Shown one piece after another: positions 1 through 5,556 of a DNA stretch of 6,426 nucleotides. How positions within the stretch are numbered: position 1 is the stretch's first letter; each line of letters opens with the position of its first letter. Position numbers and translations under genes: made by a program. Origin of the DNA: Clostridiales bacterium (GTDB lineage Bacteria; Bacillota; Clostridia; Lachnospirales; Lachnospiraceae); contig JAATEU010000412.1 in NCBI GenBank assembly GCA_015655565.1, positions 1 through 6,426 of the forward strand. Direction: 5' to 3'. The notes beneath the pieces are model-generated. The model was given only the letters and a program-made list of their open reading frames with translations. It was not told where the DNA came from and made no database searches.

Positions 1-2
1 GC

Positions 3-131
3 GGCAGTATTAAAAGCATCGCCAATCGTGTGGGCTATGAAGATGTTTACCATTTTAGTAAATTATTTAAAAAATATTACGGGATTTCGCCTCTTTATTA
101 TAAGAAGATTGCTTTGGAAAAGCATGCCTAA
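3..131 (+). CDS. AraC/XylS-family transcriptional regulator, C-terminal end only (5' partial)
   Basis: The frame starting at base 3 runs open for 42 codons to TAA at 129-131. The peptide ends with the second helix-turn-helix of an AraC/XylS DNA-binding domain: IKSIANRVGYED is the recognition-helix region, and FSKLFKKYYGISP matches the family signature (F-x-x-x-F-K-x-x-x-G-x-[ST]-P). A short tail, LYYKKIALEKHA, follows. In this family the two helix-turn-helix units sit at the C-terminus and the sensor domain is N-terminal, so the ligand cannot be inferred here. The neighbouring nitroreductase-like gene starts about 90 bases downstream on the same strand and may be co-transcribed or controlled by it. 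The family call is secure; its target is unknown. Confidence 0.9.
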   Translation, partial: GSIKSIANRVGYEDVYHFSKLFKKYYGISPLYYKKIALEKHA

Positions 132-145
132 TCTAAGTTTCGTAA

Positions 146-177
146 TTAAAGTTTATTTATAATTTAAAGTTTATTTA
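146..177 (+). repeat. Pair of 14-bp direct repeats in the AraC-nitroreductase spacer
   Basis: TTAAAGTTTATTTA occurs at 146-159 and again at 164-177, identical over 14 bases, with starts 18 bases apart. The spacer is very AT-rich, which makes chance repeats more likely. However, two direct sites spaced by somewhat under two helical turns are also typical of AraC-family operators, and the gene just upstream encodes such a regulator. A role as operator is inference. Confidence 0.45.
158..163 (+). promoter_or_regulatory. Possible -10 hexamer for the nitroreductase-like gene
   Basis: A perfect TATAAT lies at 158-163, about 60 bases before the chosen start codon, between the two 14-bp direct repeats. 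No good -35 hexamer is visible 16-18 bases upstream (the region reads AAGTTT or similar). The site would therefore need an activator, or is a chance match in AT-rich DNA. Confidence 0.3.
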
Positions 178-212
178 ATATGTTTGAAACTAATGTTTAA
201 TCATCATGGGAT

Positions 213-217
213 GGGAG
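213..217 (+). promoter_or_regulatory. Ribosome binding site that decides the nitroreductase start
   Basis: GGGAG at 213-217 lies six bases before ATG 224. An in-frame upstream ATG at 206 has only AT-rich sequence before it and no purine-rich site. Family members also begin close to the MNLYEAIFVRK sequence encoded from 224. The later start is therefore preferred. Confidence 0.65.
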
Positions 218-223
218 TCGGTT

Positions 224-991
224 ATGAATTTATATGAAGCAATATTTGTCAGAAAGACGGTAAGAAGATATAAAATGGTTCCGCTGGATCAAAGCTTGCT
301 GGATAGTATATTGGGTTTTGCACAAAGTATGCCTATGTTATTTCAGGATATTACTGTTAATTATAAATTATTGGAACATTCAGATTTTAAGAAATATTTT
401 AGTGGTGCATTAACCACAAAAGCACCTTATTATTTCGTATTATATTCTGAAAATAAACAGGGCTATCAGATGAATGCAGGCTATCTGATACAGCAGGTCT
501 CCTTATATATGACTGCAAAAGGCCTTGGTTCCTGTTATTTGGGCATGTTAAAACCAAAGAAAAATAAAGCTGAAAAACCAAAGCTTGATTATGTTATAAC
601 ACTTGCCTTTGGGGAAGCTGAGCATGAGATATACCGGTCGGCAGATAAAGCAAAGCGTCTGCCTATGGATGATGTTGCAATATTTAAAAATGAAGTAAAC
701 AAGAACATCAAGGCCATGGTTCAGGCTGCACGTCTGTCACCCTCCAGCATGAACAGCCAGCCCTGGCGGTTGGTTGTATATGATAACCGGATTCATATTT
801 TCTGTAAAAAGGGTATATTTTTATCAGACGTTTTAAATGAAGTAAAGTTAATAGACATAGGCGTATGCCTGGCCCATCTGCTTGTAACGGCAGAAGAGCT
901 GTGGGTTGATGTTAAAACAGTGCATCTGGATAATATCAGTAATATCTCTTTTAAGAAAAATGATTATGTTATCAGCCTTAAAATGTATTAA
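224..991 (+). CDS. Nitroreductase-family flavoprotein, TM1586-like two-half type
   Basis: From ATG 224 the product is 255 residues (an ATG at 206 would add six). The N-terminus MNLYEAIFVRKTVRRY carries the basic R-K-x-x-R-R motif (residues 10-15) that contacts FMN phosphate in nitroreductases. Residues 84-107 (NAGYLIQQ followed by MTAKGLGSCYLG) match the helix plus glycine-rich loop of the fold. Residues 169-182 (AARLSPSSMNSQPWR) match the other nitroreductase signature. This order, with the S-x-x-N-x-Q-P-W motif in the second half, fits the putative TM nitroreductase family (TM1586-like), where one chain supplies two related halves. There is no signal peptide, so it should be a cytosolic FMN-dependent oxidoreductase; the substrate is unknown. 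It follows the AraC regulator gene on the same strand. No terminator is visible after its TAA. The family is likely, the physiological role open. Confidence 0.85.
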   Translation: MNLYEAIFVRKTVRRYKMVPLDQSLLDSILGFAQSMPMLFQDITVNYKLLEHSDFKKYFSGALTTKAPYYFVLYSENKQGYQMNAGYLIQQVSLYMTAKGLGSCYLGMLKPKKNKAEKPKLDYVITLAFGEAEHEIYRSADKAKRLPMDDVAIFKNEVNKNIKAMVQAARLSPSSMNSQPWRLVVYDNRIHIFCKKGIFLSDVLNEVKLIDIGVCLAHLLVTAEELWVDVKTVHLDNISNISFKKNDYVISLKMY

Positions 992-1032
992 TTACATGAA
1001 ATAAATATATTAAACAAAAAATTAATAAAGTA

Positions 1033-1061
1033 TTGACAAGCCAACCAGATTATATTATACT
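1033..1061 (+). promoter_or_regulatory. Sigma-70/SigA-type promoter of the tRNA gene
   Basis: TTGACA at 1033-1038 is a perfect -35 hexamer. TATACT at 1056-1061 is a near-perfect -10, and the spacer is exactly 17 bases. Transcription should begin near 1067-1069, giving a leader of about 40 bases before the mature tRNA. This is the strongest promoter visible in the window, as expected for a stable RNA gene. Confidence 0.9.
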
Positions 1062-1064
1062 ATG

Positions 1065-1104
1065 TCATGTGTCTGGGACGTAAACAGGTCCCAAAAACAC
1101 ATGA
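1065..1104 (+). repeat. Extended two-part inverted repeat in the tRNA leader
   Basis: TCATGTGT (1065-1072) pairs perfectly with ACACATGA (1097-1104). Inside it TGGGAC (1074-1079) pairs perfectly with GTCCCA (1088-1093) around the 8-base loop GTAAACAG. One unpaired base on the left and three on the right separate the stems. The predicted start site falls within the left outer arm, so most of the structure would form in the precursor RNA, ending four bases before the tRNA. It could be a leader fold affecting 5' processing, or a DNA-level operator just downstream of the -10. Confidence 0.7.
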
Positions 1105-1108
1105 ATAT

Positions 1109-1180
1109 GCGCGAGTGGCTCAGTGGTGGAGTATCGCCTTGCCAAGGCGAGGGTCGCGGGTTCGAATCCCGTCTCGCGCT
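1109..1180 (+). tRNA. tRNA-Gly, anticodon GCC
   Basis: The 72-base gene folds into a complete cloverleaf. The acceptor GCGCGAG (1109-1115) pairs with CTCGCGC (1173-1179) and the discriminator is T at 1180. The D stem is GCTC/GAGT with one G-U pair. The anticodon stem TCGCC/GGCGA encloses loop TTGCCAA with anticodon GCC at 1141-1143. The T arm is GCGGG, TTCGAAT, CCCGT. It reads GGC and GGU glycine codons. The 3' CCA is not encoded, so it must be added after transcription. The gene stands alone, with its own promoter and terminator. Confidence 0.97.
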
Positions 1181-1185
1181 TTTGT

Positions 1186-1213
1186 AATCCCTTGATTTTT
1201 CAAGGGATTTTTT
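1186..1213 (+). terminator. Intrinsic terminator of the tRNA-Gly transcript
   Basis: AATCCCTTG (1186-1194) pairs perfectly with CAAGGGATT (1201-1209) around a 6-base loop, and the stem runs into a T tract (1208-1213). It begins five bases after the tRNA. On the minus strand the sequence after the stem is ACAAAA, so it does not look like an efficient terminator for the oncoming operon. Confidence 0.9.
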
Positions 1214-1372
1214 GCTGTGCTGATATGTGCACGGGTATGTGCACTACTTTTTACTGTTCTTTTCCGGAGATTTATTCATACTATCCAAGTTCTTGGAAAC
1301 GTAGCCCCACTACGTTCACCAAATCGCTCCTTACTTCCCGCAAATTGCAAAAGCCTAATCAAACAAATAATT
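1214..1372. other. Gene-free stretch between the tRNA terminator and the operon end
   Basis: No convincing gene is present. The minus strand holds a 19-codon open tail ending at TAG (1244-1246) and reading VSKNLDSMNKSPEKNSKK at its end, with stops just upstream; it could be the decayed end of a lost gene. The stretch also has a tandem GTGCAC-containing repeat and two adjacent small hairpins: CCAAG/CTTGG at 1285-1296, and AACGTAG/CTACGTT at 1298-1316 with loop CCCCA. Neither hairpin is followed by a T run on either strand. Position next to a tRNA 3' end suggests a mobile-element scar, but no att duplicate is visible. Confidence 0.5.
1224..1244 (+). repeat. Tandem 9-bp direct repeat with embedded GTGCAC palindromes
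   Basis: TATGTGCAC occurs at 1224-1232 and 1236-1244, separated by GGG (period 12). Each copy contains the 6-base palindrome GTGCAC. It begins 10 bases after the tRNA terminator. Short direct repeats near a tRNA 3' end can be arm-type sites for a tyrosine recombinase. That role is inference only. Confidence 0.55.
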
Positions 1373-2491
1373 TTATGATGTTAATGCTTCACATAATGCA
1401 ATCAATGTCAGCGACTGTCCATATGCCATCGGCCTGATTGCAATATTTTTATAATGTTCTTCATTCATTCCCATTCCTGTTCCAGCCGATACATTTAAAA
1501 CAGTACCGTCTTCTTTCACATTGGCACAAATTGCCGCAAGTGCTTTTTCAGCCACATTTTTAAAAGAATCCTCAAGAATTCCTAATTTGATTCCCTTTAG
1601 TATTCCTGCAGTTATCGCCGCGGATCCGGAAACCTCTTCATAACTGGAAGCATCTGTCAGAACCGTATGCCAAAGACCGGAAGGCGCCTGTAGTTCAGCC
1701 AGCTTATCCACCTGAGCTTTGTATGTATCTGTAAGGAATTGTTTACTTCCCTTATTAAGATTATCTCCGCATGCCTGAATATAATCCATTACTCCAAAAG
1801 TATACCATGAATTTCCGCGGCACCAAAAAATGTTTCCAAAATTGTCCTGTTTTTCGAAGCTCCAGCCATGATAAAAAAGGCCTGTCTTTTTTTCATAAAG
1901 ATATTTGATATGTATAAGAAATTGATGTAAAGCTTCCTCTATCCATTTTAAATTACCAAACTTCCGTCCTGCCTCATTCAAAAACAGAACCGCCATCACA
2001 AGAGTATCAACCCACAATTGCCCTTCATGCAGCATCACGTCATTTCTATTTCTTATTGCACTGGTAACATGCTGGAAGCCGGCATCTTTTGTTTTAGGCA
2101 ATTCATCAATCAACCAATTTGCTCTGTCTGTACATATCTGTCTGTATATTTCCGGTTCTTTCATTTCTTCAAAAATATTGATTAAAGGAAGTAACGGTGC
2201 AGTTGTATTAATATTTTTAGACGGCAAACCAACCTTCAAATTAGTGGCATACCAGTTTTCAAAAAATTCCATATACCTTTTATCGCCATAATACCCCTGA
2301 AGCTTGTATAAACCATAAAGACCAATTCCCTGCGGCCAATCCCATTCTTCAATTCCGACATCCCTTTGAATCAAGCCCTTGCTGCAAGTTCCATCATCGA
2401 CCATTTTGTCCTTACCATAATCACCTCCGCCTAAATGAATAAGCTTTTCAACAACCAAATGAATTTTTGTTAACAGTTCTTCGTTTTTCAT
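1373..2491 (-). CDS. GH105 unsaturated glycuronyl hydrolase (YteR/YesR-like)
   Basis: The 372-residue product has the length and motif order of glycoside hydrolase family 105, an alpha/alpha-barrel family. These enzymes remove the terminal 4,5-unsaturated uronic acid from oligosaccharides made by polysaccharide lyases, classically from rhamnogalacturonan I. Visible family motifs are DWPQGIGLYGLY (51-62), NINTTAPLL (93-101), GFQH (138-141), QLWVDTL (158-164; D162 lies where the catalytic aspartate, D143 of YteR, is expected), HGW (208-210), WCRGNSW (223-229), SGLWH (271-275), EVSGSAA (286-292) and AYGQS (356-360). No signal peptide is seen, so it acts in the cytoplasm on imported substrate. 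AGGTGAG at 2494-2500 supports the ATG at 2491. It is the last gene of the transport operon, 55 bases after the lyase gene. The family is secure; the exact glycan (pectic or another uronic-acid glycan) is not determined. Confidence 0.92.
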   Translation of the reverse strand: MKNEELLTKIHLVVEKLIHLGGGDYGKDKMVDDGTCSKGLIQRDVGIEEWDWPQGIGLYGLYKLQGYYGDKRYMEFFENWYATNLKVGLPSKNINTTAPLLPLINIFEEMKEPEIYRQICTDRANWLIDELPKTKDAGFQHVTSAIRNRNDVMLHEGQLWVDTLVMAVLFLNEAGRKFGNLKWIEEALHQFLIHIKYLYEKKTGLFYHGWSFEKQDNFGNIFWCRGNSWYTFGVMDYIQACGDNLNKGSKQFLTDTYKAQVDKLAELQAPSGLWHTVLTDASSYEEVSGSAAITAGILKGIKLGILEDSFKNVAEKALAAICANVKEDGTVLNVSAGTGMGMNEEHYKNIAIRPMAYGQSLTLIALCEALTS

Positions 2492-2546
2492 CTCTCACCT
2501 CATGATTATCTTCTACTTAAGACTTTTATTTGCAGGTTTCCAATCA

Positions 2547-3710
2547 TTACCCCACGGCCTGATATACTCTCTCCAAACCCTCTTTAACAACCTTCGCAGG
2601 GCAGGCTAAATTCATACGTTCAAAGCCTTCTCCATAATTACTAAATCCATAACCTTCACTAAAATAGATATAATTATCAACCAGTTTCTTTTCCAATTCG
2701 TCTTTATTCATACCCAAAGGGCGGAAATCCATCCATTGAAGATAAGTTCCCTGTAAATCAAATACATGCACCTGAGGAATATTATGATTCATGAATTCCT
2801 TAACAATTTTCTTATTTTCATTTAAAACAAGCAACAATTCATCCAGCCAGCCTTCACATTCATTGTATACTATTTCGCATGCTTTATAAGCTAAAGCGTT
2901 TAATGAATAATAGCCCTTACTTTGCTCCATCTTTTTTCTGTAGACAGGATTCGCTACCAAAATATTTGAAACCTGAAAGCCTGCAATATTAAATGTTTTG
3001 CTTGGAGCAGTACATATTGCGCAATTATTCAGCACTTCTTCACCAAGATTTGCAAACGAGCAGAATTGATATCCGGGTAAAATCAGATCACAATGTATTT
3101 CATCGGAAATTAAAAATACACTATTTCCCCTGCATAAGTTATTTAGTGTTTCCAATTCAGATTTGGACCATACCCTTCCGGCCGGATTATAAGGATTGCA
3201 AAAGATCATTAAGGTCACTTCCGGTCTTTCAAGCTCTTTTTCCAGAGCTTGAAAATCAATATCATAAGTATCATGGTTTATTGTCAAGGGTACCTCGATA
3301 AGTTTTCTCCTGCTTTTTTTAACCGCATTATAAAAAGGATGATATCCGGGGCTTAAAACAGCAACTGCATCCTCCGGTTCTGTAAAAGCAGGAACCATCT
3401 GATCGATTGCCGGCACTATTCCGGGCGCCTCTACAATCCATTTTTTGTCTATGGAATAATTAAGACGTCTTTTAAACCATGAATATACCGATTCATAGTA
3501 GGCATCCGTAGCACAAGTATAGCCAAAAACATCTCTTCCAATAAACTCCCGCAATCCTTTTAATAACTCCGGCGGAGGAACAAACTCCATATCGGCGGCT
3601 GAAAATGGAACAATTCCGTCCGGTGTATTCGGATTTCTCTCCCACATTCTATTCCATTTTGAAGAACCCAGCGGCCTTCTGTTTATAACCGTTTCAAAAT
3701 CATATTTCAT
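2547..3710 (-). CDS. PatB/MalY-type PLP-dependent C-S beta-lyase (class I/II aminotransferase fold)
   Basis: The 387-residue product has the usual length and motifs of the MalY/PatB group, whose members cleave cystathionine or related S-conjugates to a thiol, pyruvate and ammonia. Seen: the N-terminal MKYDFETVINRR and PFSAADMEF (35-43), GYT (63-65), CNPYNPAGR (171-179), SDEIHCDL (202-209) for cofactor ring contacts, APSKTFNIAG (235-244) with K238 as the expected Schiff-base lysine, GTYLQWMDF (321-329), and ERMNLACP (364-371) with R365 as the carboxylate-binding arginine. All key residues are present, so it should be active in the cytoplasm. GGAGGTG at 3718-3724 lies seven bases before the ATG. 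The gene starts 16 bases after the permease stop, so it belongs to the operon. Its task beside a glycan hydrolase is unclear. E. coli MalY modulates the maltose regulator MalT, so a regulatory side role is conceivable. Confidence 0.88.
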   Translation of the reverse strand: MKYDFETVINRRPLGSSKWNRMWERNPNTPDGIVPFSAADMEFVPPPELLKGLREFIGRDVFGYTCATDAYYESVYSWFKRRLNYSIDKKWIVEAPGIVPAIDQMVPAFTEPEDAVAVLSPGYHPFYNAVKKSRRKLIEVPLTINHDTYDIDFQALEKELERPEVTLMIFCNPYNPAGRVWSKSELETLNNLCRGNSVFLISDEIHCDLILPGYQFCSFANLGEEVLNNCAICTAPSKTFNIAGFQVSNILVANPVYRKKMEQSKGYYSLNALAYKACEIVYNECEGWLDELLLVLNENKKIVKEFMNHNIPQVHVFDLQGTYLQWMDFRPLGMNKDELEKKLVDNYIYFSEGYGFSNYGEGFERMNLACPAKVVKEGLERVYQAVG

Positions 3711-3717
3711 TGTGAAA

Positions 3718-3724
3718 CACCTCC
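3718..3724 (-). promoter_or_regulatory. Strong Shine-Dalgarno site of the C-S lyase gene
   Basis: The minus-strand sequence GGAGGTG lies seven bases before the ATG at 3710 and just beyond the TAA of the permease gene. It is one of the best Shine-Dalgarno matches in the window. This suggests the lyase is translated efficiently in its own right and not only by coupling. Confidence 0.75.
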
Positions 3725-3726
3725 TT

Positions 3727-4569
3727 TTATCCCTTTAAGCCCGATGTACTGATGCCGTCAACCAAATACTTTTGAAATGCAATGAATAAAACCATTATGG
3801 GCAGAATTGATAATACGGCCATTGCAAACATCGCTCCATAATCAGAAGTTGAAGACGGATCACAAAACAGCTTTAACGCATAGCTTATCGTATAAAGTGT
3901 CGGCTTATTCAGATAAAGTAATGAACCCAGAAAATCATCCCATCTCCACATAAAAGAAAAAATAGCACTTGTAATGCAGGCCGGACTAATTAACGGTAAA
4001 ATAATTTTTGAAAAGATTGCATAGTAAGAACAACCGTCTATTTTAGCTGCTTCGTCCAATTCTCTGGGAATTCTGTCAATAAACTGCATGATCAAAAAAA
4101 TAAAAAACCCCTGTCCAAAAAAGTATGGAACCGTTAATGGTAAATAGGTTCCCGACCATCCTAATTTATTAAACATGATATATTGCGGAACCATCACAAT
4201 CTGATAAGGAAGCATCATAGACAGCAGCATACATACAAACAATGGTTTTCCGAATTTAAACTGAAATCTGGAAAACCCATATGCAACAATGGAGGATGAA
4301 AAAACCGCTCCTACAGTAGCCGTAATCGTGACAATAAATGAATTTTTAAAAAATGTTCCAAATGAAACCCCGCCAAATCCTTTCCATCCATTTATATAAT
4401 TTTCAACGATAAACTTATCAGGGATTAATTTGCTTACATTTCTGAAAATTGTATTTGTTTCCTTAAACGAACTCATAAGCATCCAAATTAATGGATATAT
4501 CATGACAGAGCCAAATACGATTACCAGAATATGATAATTAATTCTATGTATCGACCTTTTTTTAATCAT
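3727..4569 (-). CDS. CUT1-family ABC sugar transporter permease, MalG type (permease 2)
   Basis: The 280-residue product has six hydrophobic segments, at roughly 13-35, 73-99, 107-131, 142-165, 186-208 and 244-265, as usual for MalG-type inner-membrane subunits. The EAA loop that docks the ATPase is present as LDEAAKIDGCSYYAIF (171-186), followed by LPLISPA. The C-terminus YLVDGISTSGLKG is the typical MalG-type ending. It should pair with the MalF-type partner encoded just upstream to form the channel for an oligosaccharide. The ATG directly follows the TAA of that gene with no gap, and GGAG inside the last codons of the upstream gene serves as ribosome binding site, so the two are probably translationally coupled. 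The substrate cannot be read from the permease; the GH105 neighbour suggests an unsaturated uronic-acid oligosaccharide. Confidence 0.93.
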   Translation of the reverse strand: MIKKRSIHRINYHILVIVFGSVMIYPLIWMLMSSFKETNTIFRNVSKLIPDKFIVENYINGWKGFGGVSFGTFFKNSFIVTITATVGAVFSSSIVAYGFSRFQFKFGKPLFVCMLLSMMLPYQIVMVPQYIMFNKLGWSGTYLPLTVPYFFGQGFFIFLIMQFIDRIPRELDEAAKIDGCSYYAIFSKIILPLISPACITSAIFSFMWRWDDFLGSLLYLNKPTLYTISYALKLFCDPSSTSDYGAMFAMAVLSILPIMVLFIAFQKYLVDGISTSGLKG

Positions 4570-5475
4570 TTATTGCTCCCCCTCCCGATATACCCAGCGG
4601 TCAGAAGTCTTAAAAATAATCAAGGTAACTGCAGCTATAATGATAAGCATAATCCATGCCATTGCAGCGCCATATCCGAAGTGGGAATAGTCAAATGACT
4701 GCTGATACATATAAACTGCATAAAACAATGTCGAATTTAAAGGTTTTCCGCCCGTAATGATATAACACTGTGTAAATGCCATAAATGCTGTTATCGTCTG
4801 CATTATGAGATTAAAGAAAATAGTCGTGGATAACATCGGCAGGGTTATATTGATAAACAGTTTCAAAGGACCTGCTCCGTCTACACGTGCCGCTTCATAA
4901 AGACTGGACGGAATCTGCTTTAATGCTGCTAAAAATATTAACATTGACGAACCGAACTGCCATACCGCCAGAATAATTAATGTCCATATTGCTGTTTTTG
5001 TGTTCCCGAGCCATGGGAAATTTGTATTAATGCCAACCACAGCCAGCAAAGAATTTAATATCCCGTCGGAGGCAAACATTCTTTTCCATAAAACCGAGAC
5101 AGCAACACTTGAACCAATAATGGAAGGGAGATAATATATGGCTCTGTAAATTGCGGAGAGTTTTGTAGATTTCACCAATAGCATTGCAACAATTAACGCA
5201 AATATTAGTTTTAACGGAACGGAAACAACCGCATAATAGATAGTCACTTTTAATGATTGAAGGAAATCCTTATCCCTGGTAAAAAGTTGTATATAGTTTT
5301 TTAATCCAACGAAATTGGGCTTTGAAAGTATAGTAAAATCAGTAAATGAATAGTATAATGATGCTAAAATCGGTATCAGTGTAAAGGCCAAAAATCCTAT
5401 TGTAAAGGGCAATGTACATATAAAACCGACTGTATCTCTCTGATTTATCCAACTTTTGAAAGTTTTATGCTTCAT
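4570..5475 (-). CDS. CUT1-family ABC sugar transporter permease, MalF/UgpA type (permease 1)
   Basis: From ATG 5475 the product is 301 residues with about six membrane segments, near 17-40, 75-100, 108-130, 160-185, 210-235 and 266-288. The EAA loop reads LYEAARVDGAGPLKLF (192-207) followed by INITLP, the standard contact with the ATPase. The N-terminal part (GFLAFTLIPILASLYYSFTDF, 27-47) is typical of the family. The frame is open further upstream (first TTG at 5529), but that extension lies in an intergenic hairpin and has no ribosome binding site. ATG 5475 has AAAGGAG six bases before it and is preferred. It forms the membrane channel with permease 2, whose ATG abuts this stop codon. No ATPase gene is in the window. 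Confidence 0.92.
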   Translation of the reverse strand: MKHKTFKSWINQRDTVGFICTLPFTIGFLAFTLIPILASLYYSFTDFTILSKPNFVGLKNYIQLFTRDKDFLQSLKVTIYYAVVSVPLKLIFALIVAMLLVKSTKLSAIYRAIYYLPSIIGSSVAVSVLWKRMFASDGILNSLLAVVGINTNFPWLGNTKTAIWTLIILAVWQFGSSMLIFLAALKQIPSSLYEAARVDGAGPLKLFINITLPMLSTTIFFNLIMQTITAFMAFTQCYIITGGKPLNSTLFYAVYMYQQSFDYSHFGYGAAMAWIMLIIIAAVTLIIFKTSDRWVYREGEQ

Positions 5476-5481
5476 TAATGT

Positions 5482-5488
5482 CTCCTTT
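5482..5488 (-). promoter_or_regulatory. Ribosome binding site deciding the permease 1 start
   Basis: AAAGGAG on the minus strand lies six bases before ATG 5475. It is the only good site near the start of the frame, and it lies just after the stem-loop and U-run. This supports 5475 over the upstream TTG at 5529. Confidence 0.8.
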
Positions 5489-5491
5489 TGT

Positions 5492-5533
5492 AAAAATCGG
5501 GTTGCCAGAATTCTTTTGGATTCCAACAACCCG
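5492..5533 (-). terminator. Leaky terminator or attenuator stem-loop between binding-protein and permease genes
   Basis: In the minus-strand mRNA the arm at 5533-5518 (CGGGUUGUUGGAAUCC) pairs with the arm at 5513-5498 (GAAUUCUGGCAACCCG) around loop AAAA. There are seven Watson-Crick pairs at the base, three G-U pairs, four more Watson-Crick pairs, one A-C mismatch and a closing pair. The stem is followed by AUUUUU (U run at 5492-5496), the arrangement of an intrinsic terminator. It starts 23 bases after the binding-protein stop and ends just before the permease ribosome binding site. Such elements commonly let binding-protein mRNA exceed permease mRNA; partial read-through must occur if the operon is functional. 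Confidence 0.75.
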
Positions 5534-5556
5534 TTGCTTCTTAATTCAAATAAATT

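Noticed and set aside
399..581. Minus-strand frame opposite the nitroreductase-like gene
   Set aside because: It lies wholly within a gene with clear family motifs on the other strand. It has no start signals and no recognisable domain.
1123..1437. A 104-codon + strand open frame beginning inside the tRNA gene
   Set aside because: It overlaps the tRNA and its terminator, has no ribosome binding site, has low-complexity, protein-unlike content, and runs into the opposite GH105 gene.
2892..2902. TAAAGCGTTTA, resembling a CcpA cre site
   Set aside because: It departs from the cre consensus at outer positions and lies deep inside the lyase coding sequence, far from any promoter. It is most likely chance.
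2993..3301. A 102-codon + strand frame inside the C-S lyase gene
   Set aside because: It is antisense to the conserved catalytic region of the lyase, which fully explains the open frame. No ribosome binding site or domain is seen.
5476..5529. Upstream TTG start for permease 1, giving 18 more residues
   Set aside because: The TTG lies within the stem-loop and has no ribosome binding site. ATG 5475 has AAAGGAG at ideal spacing, and the extension is unlike the family N-terminus.
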